A DNA stretch of 64,000 nt from Tanytarsus gracilentus (GCA_038502055.1 JAXRKN010000045.1:5416501-5480500), one strand, 5' to 3'; numbered from the stretch's first letter, positions 45,101 to 55,665 are shown. Numbers and translations are program-made. The notes: generated by a model not told the origin, from the sequence alone.

Positions 45101-46730
45101 TGGAGCCTAAACACAGGCAAATTGTTTTTCTGTAATTTTCCGAGACGAACCGGCGGTGAGTAAACAAGAAAATGTTCGAGTGAGAGTAAACTAAAAATTT
45201 ATTTTCCACTCGACAAATTAAATTAAATGTTGTGGCAATTAAATATTTATTTCCACCCATATATATTTACCGTGGCACGATGGTTGGTGTGGGAAAATTC
45301 CCTCAAAATCCTCGGATTGTGTTTTGTAAAAAGAGACAAACACACCAAAAAAACAATTGCACAAAGAGAACAAAAAGCGGGCTGTGAATCGTAATTGAGC
45401 AATTTATAGGTTTTACTAGTTGTGTACACATAGACAAATTTGTCGTGTTCATCATTCGGTGTTATCTCAATATACAATTCCAGTGAATTGATGGCATGAA
45501 AATTTTAACAGATGATAATTTGTTCAAAAATGAGAATATTAAAAAATTTGATTTAATTTTTTTCCGTTAAAAATTTAAATTAAAAAAGGTAGTTAATTTC
45601 TTTCAAGTTCAAAAACATCTCAAATATTTTCGAGAATTAAAAAAATTTAAAATTTCCAGTCTTATTTTCACACATTTGATTCAAACGATTTGAAAATTGG
45701 AATGTCAAATATTTGCATCGTTCACACACTCAAATAAAACCGGGTTCAAATCTGATGTTCACTAAATTCTCTTTCTCAATACTGCATTATCGGTTCGATA
45801 TCAAATAATTGAAATTATCCGATAAGATAACATGAAATTGCAATCCTTAGCAACAATGTCGTCTGGAAGTGCACGCGTGTGAACTTTTTTCTGCCTTTAA
45901 GATGCAATATAAGAAAGAAAATAATTCGCATTGAATTAAAGTCAATTGCTGATGATTGATTAAGAGTGACAAGAAGGGTATCGTTGTCGTATAAATTTTC
46001 ATGTCAACACGAATCACTTTATTGGAGTGTATTTGTTGAACTTTAAAGCGTGAACAGCTTTTTTGCAGTTGTTGCAAGAAATGGACATTTATTAATTTTT
46101 TAAAATCATAAATATGATTTTAAAATTTCAAAGTTCAATTTTAAATAAAAACGTTGCTGCAAATTTAAAATTTTAAACTGTCCCCATTTGCAAGTTGATA
46201 AAGTGAAACAATTAAAATTTATGATTGAGTGGAAATCTTCACGCTGATTATAAATTTAATTGGGTCGTTCATAATAAAACGTATTCAAACTCACCCTGTG
46301 GATGTCCTTGATATTGGAACGGATTTACTGTTGCCACGGGTAATTGATGTGGAGTTGTTGTCGAATCTGGAACGCGTGGGCAATGATATTGATAATCACC
46401 GGTTGGCGAGGATGACCATTGACCGTTTGTGTGCATTGGAGTGTTATAGCAGTTTTGATTTGAGGGAGCTTTGCCCTCCATTCTCATTTGTTCGTCCTGT
46501 TGCTGAGCTCGTCTCATTGCCGTCTGATGTGCCATGATACGTTGTCGATCTGCCGTAAGCATGCACTTCTCACAAGTGCAGTCTCGATAACGGCAATATC
46601 TTTTGTGTGTCTTAAGTTTTATCTTCAAATTATGATTACGACATCGAGCACAATTTGGACTCGTTCGGCCACTGACACTTTTCTTGCTGCTGTTGCTATT
46701 ACTCGGACTATTACTTCCAGATGTTTTCAT
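33477..46730 (-). CDS. dsx: doublesex paralog 'dsx2', whole gene model (DM-domain transcription factor)
   Basis: A DM-domain transcription factor related to doublesex, the sex-specifically spliced regulator at the base of insect somatic sex determination. The model has exons 46730-46295, 34938-34795, optional 34656-34564, 34002-33968 and 33632-33477. All are GT-AG, and every junction keeps frame with or without the 93-nt optional exon. The products are 287 or 256 aa, short for a Dsx but complete with DM and oligomerization domains. The first intron is 11.4 kb. Both forms share one C-terminus, unlike classical dsx, where the female exon ends the protein. The DM and oligomerization regions are diverged from the usual insect sequence. 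The downstream half of a second dsx copy lies upstream at 54.3-55.7 kb. DM and oligomerization exons are secure; the last two small exons rest on splice signals, phase and similarity to the other copy. Confidence 0.82.
33968..34002 (-). CDS. dsx: dsx2 35-nt micro-exon
   Basis: Bounded by ATTATTTTAG and GTAAGT. Joined to the one-nucleotide phase left by either the oligomerization exon or the cassette, it reads (V/L)SKNLANSVEDP and exits in phase 0, exactly right for the last exon. It has no independent similarity support, so it remains a model. Confidence 0.58.
34564..34656 (-). CDS. dsx: dsx2 female-exon homolog, now a stop-less 93-nt cassette
   Basis: Reads GKATIIEQCRKHNLNYYTG, then APNDPYESAQRK. 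It aligns with the female-specific segment of dsx (Drosophila GQYVVNEYSRQHNLNIYDG). The acceptor TTATTTTCCAG is good, and the donor AAAC|GTAAGA is strong. The length is 31 codons exactly, so inclusion or skipping keeps frame with the downstream micro-exon. If the donor is not used, the frame continues to a stop at 34,457, giving a 34-residue tail (FIEFYFLMTLFGKVS...) and a female-type terminated protein. Which form exists, and in which sex, cannot be told from sequence. A dsx repeat-like motif (34,784-34,772, 11 of 13 matches) lies in the intron just before it. Confidence 0.76.
34772..34784 (-). promoter_or_regulatory. dsx splicing repeat-like motif
   Basis: ACTTCGATCAACT on the minus strand matches the Tra/Tra2-binding dsx repeat consensus TC(T/A)(T/A)C(A/G)ATCAACA at 11 of 13 positions. 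It lies 11 bp after the oligomerization-exon donor. There is a single copy, whereas classical enhancers are clustered, so this is weak evidence. Confidence 0.3.
34795..34938 (-). CDS. dsx: dsx2 oligomerization-domain exon
   Basis: Encodes the UBA-like dimerization (Dsx_dimer) region, for example KLAVVYAIVKATNWNADEAI followed by KNIEEG, aligned with Drosophila LMPLMYVILKDADANIEEAS and RRIEEG. The acceptor is TTTTCAG and the donor GAAG|GTAAAG sits inside the Gly codon of IEEG, exactly where dsx splits into sex-specific exons. At 144 nt it is almost the same length as the equivalent part of the copy at 55.67 kb (147 nt), and the entry phase is the same. The N-terminal helix (THLSIVEAVAHRTDQTDPEK) is strongly diverged, lacking the aromatic and basic residues seen in the other copy. 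Confidence 0.88.
36475..36545 (+). promoter_or_regulatory. Conserved CCAAT-type element, copy in dsx2 intron
   Basis: GGCGTTCC, TCTCATTGGCTG and GCTTTCCCCACCC, followed by an A/T-rich TATA-like stretch. The same string of motifs in the same order occurs at 56,567-56,640, upstream of the other oligomerization exon. An inverted CCAAT box next to a TATA-like sequence suggests a promoter or enhancer, possibly of an antisense transcript. Function is inferred. Confidence 0.5.
42106..42142. repeat. (CT)n microsatellite, about 18 units
   Basis: An uninterrupted CT run in the dsx2 intron. On the minus (dsx) strand it reads GA. Confidence 0.9.
46295..46730 (-). CDS. dsx: dsx2 DM-domain exon
   Basis: Encodes the N-terminal DNA-binding DM domain. 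The start Met at 46730 (MKTSGSNSPSNS) follows the pattern of insect Dsx: a Ser-rich leader, then PNCARCRNH. All eight zinc ligands are present with exact Dsx spacing (C27, C30, H33, H42, C46, C51, C53, C56), followed by the recognition helix (LTADRQRIMAHQTAMRRAQ). Departures from the near-invariant insect sequence are the Gly before the second His replaced by Thr (LKTHKRYC), Met at the end of the zinc module (EKCMLTAD), and His for Leu in the helix (MAHQTA). The exon ends CCACAGG before GTGAGT, leaving one nucleotide of phase, as the next exon requires. The frame is open about 57 nt further upstream but without another ATG. Confidence 0.95.
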
Positions 46731-47009
46731 ACTGTCTCTCTCTTTTATCTTTGTGTGGCTGTTTTTTTTTATTGAAATATTATTCAAATTTATTTATTTT
46801 AATCTTCACCGATATATTTTTTTTTAACCTTACGATTTACTCTTTTTTGCGCACTAACACCACGTGGCAATATCTATTTTGCATTCAAGGTTGTATTTGT
46901 GAGGAAAAATGCAACAAATTACGATTTATTTCTGTAAATAAAAAAATGTTTTTCTTCGATCGCCGGCTTTTTCGCATTAAAAAATCGAAATGAAATTTAC
47001 TCTTCAACG

Positions 47010-47030
47010 GTTGAGCAACGACTGAGAGCA
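47010..47030 (-). promoter_or_regulatory. Candidate dsx2 initiator
   Basis: The minus strand reads GCTCTCAGTCGTTGCTC, containing a TCAGTC initiator about 290 nt upstream of the dsx2 ATG. The surrounding 47.0-47.18 kb is visibly less AT-rich. An unspliced 5' UTR from here would lead straight into the DM exon, but further upstream exons cannot be excluded. Confidence 0.33.
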
Positions 47031-47184
47031 AAAACACGTTTTTTGCACTTGTATGAATGTGATCGGAAAAAACGAGTTTTAAGCAAGAGAGCGAGAGAAT
47101 GAAAATCTCTTCGATATAGAACTTTTTCCCGAAGTGGATTGTCGAGTGCAACGTCGCATGTAGTGTGTGACTTTAATGGCACAT

Positions 47185-50100
47185 GAGAGAGAGTTAAAAA
47201 GATTTTTAGAAAATTAAAATAAATTTTTTAAAATGCAAAAAAATATTTATTTTTTATTTGTTATAAAATTTTCGGTCCTTAAAAATTTAAAAACATTCAC
47301 GTAATTTTTAATGTAAACAAATAATTTTTTTCACATTGTCAGAAGTGCAAATCCGTCCATTGATCTCAATCTGAATATTAATTGTTAATTTAATCCATTG
47401 ACATTAATTCATGCCAATCTGTAAACCACCCTTTCCATAGTGCTCTACGTTGGAGGTCATTATTATCTTTCAATTAACTTTAAAAAAAACGTGAGAGACA
47501 AGTTTAAAACTGATACGAGTCTTGCGATAATATTCATCTCAGACTTTGAATACTTTTACTGCATTCAAGTAAAGAATAAAAAATCAGCCTCATTTAAATG
47601 CAAATACCTTGGTGCAACATTCATCTACATATTTTTTTGTGTTGTCTCTTTGCAATATTGCAATTGAGAGATTTAAATCAGCAGCATGTATGAAAGAGCT
47701 AGGCAATTGCATTAAAATAATCCACATAATGTTATTAAAAATGCCTTTTTATACATGCACCTCATAATTCCAACTACTTTTCAAGCGCGAGCGGTAGCCG
47801 CGATCAGTAGGTGTAGATTTTTTTTGAGACATTATAAATCATCTCGCATAACAAGTCGCATTCAAAATATATCTCTCTACTTATATTAACTCGCACATTT
47901 GCTTATTCTTTAATCAAATAAAACTCAATTGAAAAAATATTATAATTTTCATGTAGCGGCACTTTCGGTTGAATGATTTTAATTTGCAGATGCATTAAGG
48001 CGCGACTTTGTCAGACATTGAAATTGATGCACGTTTTTAATATTTCTTGTGATCTTCCTTTTTCTTGATCGTGTGATGTCATATTTTGATGAGATTTACA
48101 GACTTTAATTTAAAAAAATTATTGACCGTTAGAGATTTTTAATTTTTAAATCATAAATTTAGTTCTCAAAATAAATCATTTTAATTTATTGTTTATGACA
48201 CTTGATAATAAATTTTGTTACGATTTAAACCGCAGACTGTAAAGTATGCATCATGATGCAATTTTCTTTATTTTTATTCCCCTCTGTGGCTTTTCATGAT
48301 CACCATCATTTATTTCTCCCTTGATTGATTTCAATTATGATCATTATAATGCTGAGCTTTTTTTATTGGAGCGTGAACACTTTCACCACATGAAATAAAA
48401 AATTGCGCGAGGATCATCAGATTAATTATAATAGTGACACACATTTAACGCTCGGAGGGAGCTTCCGGGAGTGATAAGGAAAAGGTTAATGTTAATTAAG
48501 TATTTGTCGTTTCATTAGAGAAATAATTTATAGCTCTAATTAATGAGAAAAATATTTCACGCATTAAATTCTAAATTTATATTCCTAAATGCAAATTTTT
48601 ATAAAATTTAATCAGTTTTACAATAATCCGTTTGGATTTAATTTTATACCAATTTAATGATGATAATCATTTGCAGGATGCACAAAATAAAAAAATAATC
48701 GACTTGAATTTAATGATTTTTAAATTGCGCAGGTTTTTATGTTGAACATATTCACAATGTTGCAAGATGGCTAAAAATTCGAAATTTTTAATTCAAAAAC
48801 TTCTGCATTGCATCAGTTTAAATTTTAAGTCAACAAAAAATAACGAAAACAAAAAAACCTTCGACTCAATAACAGAGACTTTGTCAATATCTAAAACATT
48901 CTCAAATTAAACGACTCAAATTCATGGCACACATCTCATAATCATCAAATTGTGAGGTCTTGAGCATAAATAATTTTTCTACTAAATTACTAAATATTTA
49001 ATACACAAAGAAAGTTTCTTGTGTCACTAACAAAGTAATTGAGCGACAAAAATTATACTGACTCATAAATGTTATCGTGATTTACAGTTCTGCCGTCTGT
49101 TTGGATTCAAAATTTGATTCCTTCATGGGACATAAAAAAATTTTTTTTTGTTTATTCCGCGGAAGTGTGACTAAAGATAAATGAAACTTTGTATAATTGA
49201 CGACAATCAAGCGACAACAGAAGTTTTCATAAAAGTCGAACAATGTTGCTGGAGGCATTTCTTTAGTTATCAATTTTGAGTGTTTACACGACAAGATATG
49301 GGAGGATCAAAAGTGTGTGTTGTGCGCTCGATGATGAAGAGAAAAAATGTGCTTAATATTCATAAACTTGTGTTGAAATTATTAATAAAATTGACGTTAT
49401 CATGAATTTTTATGTGGTACGACTCGAAAGCTATAATTTCAAATTAATGATGTCATAAGTCTCAAAAAATTGCTATGTGATCGGGGTTGACTTGATCAAG
49501 GGATGGTTAATTGAGGTTTTAAAATATATATTAAAATTATATAAAAATAATTTCAATAAGTTTTTACACCTTGAATTCTCCTTTTGCTCGAAACATGCGT
49601 GACATGAAGTGATCGACAGTCATCCTCTCCATCAGACTTCAGCAAACGCACCAAGTAATAAAAAAGTTTAATGAAAACTGCAGCACTGCCGACACTCGAC
49701 ATCGTCTATAAAAACCGCCTGTTTGTGTGCATTTAAACGCAAGAGAAGCACATGTGAAAATATTTAAACAAAATATCGTCAATTTATTGCAAAAAATATG
49801 CAATTATCTCTAATTAAAGCTACCGCAATTTATTTTCACTAAAATGTCGTTTCATTTATCTCAAAATATTGATCACGTAAAGTTTTTACATAAGCATCGA
49901 TATGTGTATACGAAAATGCTTCTGCACATGCTAAAATCATTCAAATTTTCTTCAGTCTTTTTCGGTCAGCGTGACTTGATGCATTAATTTCACCTCAATT
50001 AACGAGTTTTGATGCAAGAAATTTTTTAATTAACAATTCATGTTTGAAGCGAGAAATTTACATCAAGGTCTCAGATTTATTGATTGTGACGGCAAAAGCT

Positions 50101-51300
50101 TGCAGATGTTACTTACAATCAAGTGTGAAAGAAAGTTTCAGCTGGTGGACGGATGAATTTAAATGTCGGCGAATACTCGTTTGAAAAAGTAAAAATCCTA
50201 AATGTCGACTCGATTAAAACTTCGTTAATTTAATTAACCTCAGCGACATTCAACTGTCACCTAAATAACTATTAGCCTTTCAATACCTTCTTTTTTTTGT
50301 AAATGCCACCTGATTTTTTTCAATTAAGTCCGCAAGTCAATAACAATAATTTTTATCCTCAATCTGCGACTGTAATAATATTTTGCCTTATAAAAATTTC
50401 TCATTTTCATTTTAACTTTTTTGTCGTTCAATAGCGAAAAAAAAATATTTCTGCGATCTCTCAATTAATTGACAAGCAGGAAGAAATAGAAATAAAAATT
50501 ATTGCTTATGGTTAAAATTTTTTTGAAGAGACGATGCCAAATAAAAATTATTTAAGAAGGTTATTTGCACAATTTATATTTGATATTGGTTAAAAAAATT
50601 TAAATTTTTAAATAAAAATAAATCTGAAAATGAAATAATTTTAAAAATTAAAAAAAGTTAATTTTTTCTTAGTTTAACTTTAAATTTATATTTAAAAAAA
50701 TCTTTCTTCTTCTCTCAATTCCATATAAAAATGTAAAAATATAAAAATAAGAACATGACGCAAAAAAATTGATTTTCCTTCTTCATATTGCTCGCACTCT
50801 GCTGTCCGCATCATCATCATGAACAACAAGGTTTCTAAGTGAGCTGAATGTAGTTTCTCTCCTTCATATAATGTGTACGAGCTTTGTGAGCAGGAAGAAT
50901 GTATTTTATGACACAGACTAATTGAATCAGACAAGCGACATACTCTCAACTTCGCATATATATATTCGCAGCGTCTTCTTCTGACGAGGAGGGAGAGAGA
51001 CATATGATGGAGGAGCCGATTTGTAGAATGTGTATAAAAAAATATCTCCGTTGTGCAATGTTTTTCAGTTAACGATCTGATGAGTAACGGCAATGTAGAT
51101 TATGGTTTCCTTGGACGAGCAAGCACTCCACGCTTCATTTGTCAATGAATCTCTTTTTATTTTATTTTTTCTTCGATCGTTTAGGCACTGAGGGAAAACA
51201 TTTGAAATTTATAGTTTTTTTGTGATTTCCAAAAATTTAATTAAAAACAGAAATAAAATTTGAATAATTTTTTTTCTCAGTGCGTAAATCATTTTGATCA
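47185..51300. other. Interval between dsx2 and block 1 copy c
   Basis: AT-rich DNA. I see no supported gene, repeat pair or RNA gene. The short frames at 47,440, 49,082 and 50,692 have no domain and no plausible splice context. Confidence 0.5.
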
Positions 51301-51535
51301 ACCCTAATGAGGTTGAAATCGACCATGTAGGAATCGAGTTGATGTGTCTAGTGAATTTTTCATTAAATATCACTTTAGTAAATTGAAATTGAAAACCTTT
51401 TCATCACATTTTGCGCAATTAATTTGCAATTTACGTAAATGCGTTGAGTTAGCGATTGAGAGTGTCAAATTTCTAAACATCCGATGATCTCATTGCAATC
51501 GAGGTTTTGTTTGAAATTCGAACGTTCATTTTGGC

Positions 51536-51970
51536 GATTTTCGGCGGTCTTTTAAGCGACAAAAACTCATCAAAACCGAACTCGATGGATTTTGAGTTGT
51601 TTTTGTATCGCATTTCGAAACCTAATTAAATATTTATCGAATTATCCCTACACAAATATCCATCATAGTCGTGCATCATCTTCCGTGTGTGTTTTTACTC
51701 ATATGCGCGTGTAAATCTCATCATCAATTGACATTGCAACCAACACTTTTAGCTCACACACTCGATTTGCGAAATTATTGTGAAAATCTGCGAATTTGAT
51801 TTCATTTTCAGAGGCAGCAACGATGATGAGGATATTGGACATGCATGAAATAATCCTCAACACTCAATTTTTCCTTTTGATGTCAATCACAAAAGCGTCA
51901 AAACAAATCCCCTTCGAGGTTTTCACTCGGTGCGTCCATCATCGACTCTCATTATTATGTGTGCAATTTA
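51536..51970 (-). repeat. Dispersed repeat block 1, inverted copy c
   Basis: Reverse complement of the blocks at 15.33 and 21.15 kb. It shares the longer left end (TAATAATGAGAGTCGATGAT on the minus strand) and several variants with the 21-kb copy. Confidence 0.83.
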
Positions 51971-53779
51971 ATTTTACTTAAAAAATACTTCAAATAATAT
52001 TTAAAAATTATCTTAGTATAAAATTAGTCTCACCTTTAACGCTTGAAATAAACTGAAACAAAATTTTTAATCCAAACTATCAAAGCTTACAAAAAAGCAA
52101 TAAAAATTTCCAGAAGTAGAAAAACAATTTTGATGATTTTTTTACGATTCACCAGGAAGAAGAACAATGCAACGGTTTTATTCTGAAAAATAATAAAAAG
52201 TCGTAAAAAAGTGATGAGATCAAAAAAAATTCTTGCGACGATAAAAAATTTACTCTCGTGTTTTTGATAGTTAAAGTCTTCACGTTCATTCATAGAAAAG
52301 TTGATCTTTTTTTTATAGTCCAAGTTTATTGTTGAATAATAATGATTTAAATAAAATTAAAATTACTTTAATTGTTTAAGATCAAAAGATGAAAAGAGAT
52401 GCCATAAAATATTTTGAGACATTCAAATCGTATTTGACTCGGCGGGTCATCTTTACTGGCAAAATAAAGCAAGGGTTGATTTACGATAATTTTTTTAAGG
52501 AATTTTAAAAACCTGAAAATAATTTAAAAGACTTAAAGTTTAAATTTTTTCATATTCATATCGACAAGAGTTTCCTTTATTATTATTCATAATCTCATTA
52601 TTAACAACAATTCAATGCCTTATTTTCAATTCAAAGCACAAGATTTTTTTACATCTACACTTTCTAAAATAATTTTTCATTCTTTTTGATTCAAATTTTT
52701 TGTAAAAATAATTTTACTTTTCTGTGCTAAAAGTGCGGAAAAATCTTTTTTCAGTTTTACATTTAGCACCAATGTATTTTTTATTTTATTATCATTTATA
52801 ATTATTTCGGTTGTAAGCCAAGAGATTAAGAAGATTTAAATATAATCACAAAAATTGATGTTTTACACACCAGGAAAATTAAATTTGAATTCATGGAAAG
52901 TTGGAAAAGATTTTTCCTGGCGAATTTTATGTACATAAATCTACTTACATTTAATATTATTAACATTTTTTTTATTTTTCAACTGAAAAGTTCGAACTTT
53001 GAAGGTAAAATTAATATAAATATGAACTGGGAAAATTTTGGTTTTCTATTTGAACATTTGAAAGCTGTAAACTTTAAGAGAAAAATATTTACACAGTTTT
53101 AATGGCGATTTGTCTAATTTTGTTTGTTTTTAACAAGAAATCAAAGTTAAATTTTCTAAATATTTTTTTTAACTTTTCTTAAATCTCATAAACTAATAAA
53201 TTCTTCGTTATTACCCAAGATGTGAAGTTTTATGGAAATCAAATTGAAACAGAAATTTTTTTAACAAACAAATCATTTTTCACATCTGGAGCAATTTTAT
53301 TTTTGTTAAGTAATTTTTATTCATGAATTAATTTTTTTGTTAGTTAAATAATTTTAACGAGACAAAAAACTTAATTCAAGTATAAACTTTGACGTTTTTA
53401 AATTTTTAAAAAATTAAAGAGTTTTTGACAAAATTTTAAAATTTTGAATTTTTCTAATTCAAAATGTCGTTTTAAATTGTAAAATATTATCGTATTTTTA
53501 CAATTTTGATTAAAGTTAATTTGAAAGTAAAAACTTGATATTAAAATACAAGATTTTAAATTTTTGATAATAGTTTAAATAACAAATGGGTTGCATTGCA
53601 AGTCTCTCAACTTGGACAGAGCTTCCGTTCTTAAAAAAACTAATTAATTTTAAAAGTCTCACTGCTTCAATTTTGAAATAAAGTATTTTTTGAGTCCTGT
53701 TTTTTGCCAATTGTGTCTGAAGTTTTGAATTTTGAAAAGTGTGTTTGTTAAGCCAAATAATTGCTGATGTACGTATCGG

Positions 53780-54065
53780 CCTGATACCTGTTTAAAATTT
53801 TGTTAAATAAAAATGTTGATTCTATTTTTTTTTACCGGCTGAAACCGACTGAGACCGGCTGGTCATCCAGTAAAAATTTTGAAAGATTTCCTCCATTGTG
53901 ACAATCATCATTTCGCAAGTGTTTGCGGGCAACGATGAAAGGATTACGCGACGAAAAGACAACGCTTAAACAAAAGATTCCAAGTATTAGGTCGTCCCTG
54001 TTTGTCGCGCGTCTCTCTTCCAATGTTGAAGAGCGTGCTGACGGCAATTTGGTTTTTTGAAACAC
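53780..54065 (-). other. Less AT-rich stretch with a 77-codon open frame, downstream of the dsx1 female exon
   Basis: Clearly higher in GC than its flanks. The minus strand is open from 54,065 to 53,832 with no recognisable domain. It begins about 240 nt beyond the dsx1 female stop codon, so it may be female-exon 3' UTR. A dsx repeat-like motif (AATAGAATCAACA, 10 of 13, at 53,826-53,814) lies at its edge. It could also be an exon of an unknown transcript. Confidence 0.35.
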
Positions 54066-54300
54066 AAAATTTGAGGAGAAAATTCTTGAAATTTTTTATT
54101 TTTTTATTGTTTTAACTTCAAACTTTGAAGAAAATATTAAAAATTATTAGAGAAAAGAGAAATTTGAAATTCCTTTAAATATTTTAAATTTATTTTCATA
54201 ACCATTTATTATTTGAAGGAAAAAGCTTGAAATTAAATTATTTGTACTCAGATATTGAAATTATTTTTTAATGAACCTTTTCAAAGGTTTAAGAGACCGT

Positions 54301-54380
54301 TTAACCAAATTGTCGCATGGGCTCGCCATCAAACATGTTGAGATTATGTCTTTTAGCGTAATCAGAGTTTATATATCGAC
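54301..54380 (-). CDS. dsx: dsx1 female-specific exon (coding part)
   Basis: Too short to show as a long frame, but unmistakable. After a weak acceptor (GCGATTGAAATAG), it reads RYINSDYAKRHNLNMFDG, then EPMRQFG and a TAA stop. Drosophila has QYVVNEYSRQHNLNIYDG followed by a similar short tail and stop. It enters with two nucleotides of phase, which joins exactly to the GAAG|GTAAAA donor at 55,519 in the oligomerization exon and completes the Gly codon. The acceptor has a purine-interrupted tract, as in dsx genes where the female exon needs Tra/Tra2 to be used. Female Dsx would end here. Confidence 0.9.
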
Positions 54381-54976
54381 CTATTTCAATCGCAAATTTC
54401 AAATTAAAGGTTAAGTAAATGTTTAAAAATGTTGATATATTTTCATTTGGGGGCGATCATTAGAGCTTACCATCGCTTTTGTGAGAACTAGAACATTTTC
54501 TAGCTCTTTCCAGAGAATAAAATTTAATTTAGCAAATATCCAAAATTAATTTTACAATTAATGCCATTTTAACTCAACTATTTGCTTAAATTAAATTTCT
54601 TTCGACGAATGGACGACAACACGAATATCAAGCAGTAATCACAATTTATTTTCAATCTTCTAATTTAAATTATTCATTGCAAAATGAAAAATAATTTAAA
54701 GTCACTAAAATTTTTCCTTAACGTTTTTTACAATTTTTGAAGTCTCTTTAAGTAACGTTATTTTCACATTTAAAATTTATTTTTTAATTTTGAAAATAAT
54801 TTTGTAAATTTTAAATCAAAGTCCCTAAAAATTTAACGATCCTCAGTTTATCACACAAAGTTTTGTAACAAGCTCTAACAATTTTAAATAACTCTAACTA
54901 ATTTGTCCGATTACAAATCACAGGAAATTTTGTTAAAAATATCACAAGAAAATTTTATAAATTTCATACATAAATT

Positions 54977-55665
54977 TTATTTCAAAATATTTTGTGACTG
55001 AAATTGTTTCAAAAATGCTAAACAGTTACGTTTTCTAAGTTCTAATTCGAATTGCTCTTGAACGCTTAGAATGTGTGGAATTGGATCATTAAAAACTGGA
55101 AAATAGTTTGGAAAAAAGGACATTTCAAAGGGTGTTTGTGCGATACGAGGTTCAATTAAACTTTGAACATCGTAAAAATTAGTTCGAGGTGGTTCGGCCA
55201 CGTTACGAGAATTTAATTGACTATCACGTCTACTTATTTCACTATAATTAATTGCATCTCTATCTAAAGAATCTTTCGACTCGACACTTAAACTTTCTGG
55301 ACTGACTCTTCGCGAGAGTTCAAATGATTTTTCTGATTTTGAGTCACTTTCTTTTACTACATCTAAACTGTCTCTTAATTCTGGACTTTTACGAATTTCC
55401 TTATAATTTAATTCATTATTGTGATTACTGTTTGATCCTTCTCGAGGAGGTCGACGCGGAATCGGGGAGTGAATATATTTGAACTTTTTTCTTCTTTCTT
55501 TTAGGAGCACATTTTTACCTTCGTTAATATTTTGGAACGCCATATCGATGTCACCGTTTGTTGATTTCACAAGGGCATAGAGAATTGGCATCATCTCGTA
55601 CACTAGATCACTTCGACGTTGTAAAATTTCTGCTTGCCGCCAGTAGTGTTCTCGTGCAGAATTTA
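54977..55665 (-). CDS. dsx: dsx1 oligomerization exon with read-through (probably male) C-terminus
   Basis: The 3' part of a second doublesex gene. The acceptor is TTTTTCAG at 55,666, entering with two nucleotides of phase. The domain reads LQRRSDLVYEMMPILYALVK then STNGDIDMAFQNINEG, closer to canonical Dsx (WELMPLMYVILKDADANIEE) than the 34.8-kb copy. At INEG there is the conserved dsx donor (GAAG|GTAAAA, exon end 55,519). If it is not used, the frame stays open for 180 more codons: a basic segment (LLKERRKKFK), a Ser/Glu/Arg-rich stretch (ESDSKSEKSFELSRRVSPES) and a hydrophobic/aromatic tail (FFPNYFPVFNDPIPHI) ending at 54,977. Splicing from 55,519 to the exon at 54,380 gives the female form, so read-through is probably the male or default form. 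The DM exon is not in the window and should lie beyond 64 kb. Confidence 0.92.

Larger units (their letters stand above)
34939..46294 (-). other. dsx2 large intron (11.4 kb)
   Basis: AT-rich, with no supported gene on either strand. It contains the CCAAT-type conserved element at 36.47 kb, segments near 37.2-37.4 and 38.95 kb that resemble the equivalent intron of the second dsx copy, a tRNA-like fragment near 37.97-38.06 kb, and a (CT)n microsatellite at 42.1 kb. Short frames such as 39,715-39,963 (+) have no domain. Confidence 0.7.

Noticed and set aside
44972..45163. Cys-containing 63-codon frame (CMPCRSHQPQCW)
   Set aside because: Briefly resembled a zinc-binding motif, but there is no family match and the frame is short.
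46229..46537. 102-codon plus-strand frame opposite the DM exon
   Set aside because: It is the antisense shadow of the dsx2 DM exon.
50692..51093. 133-codon minus-strand frame
   Set aside because: Composition is His/Ser/Leu/Arg-rich with a low-complexity tail. No domain or conserved neighbour copy, so I could not support it as a gene.
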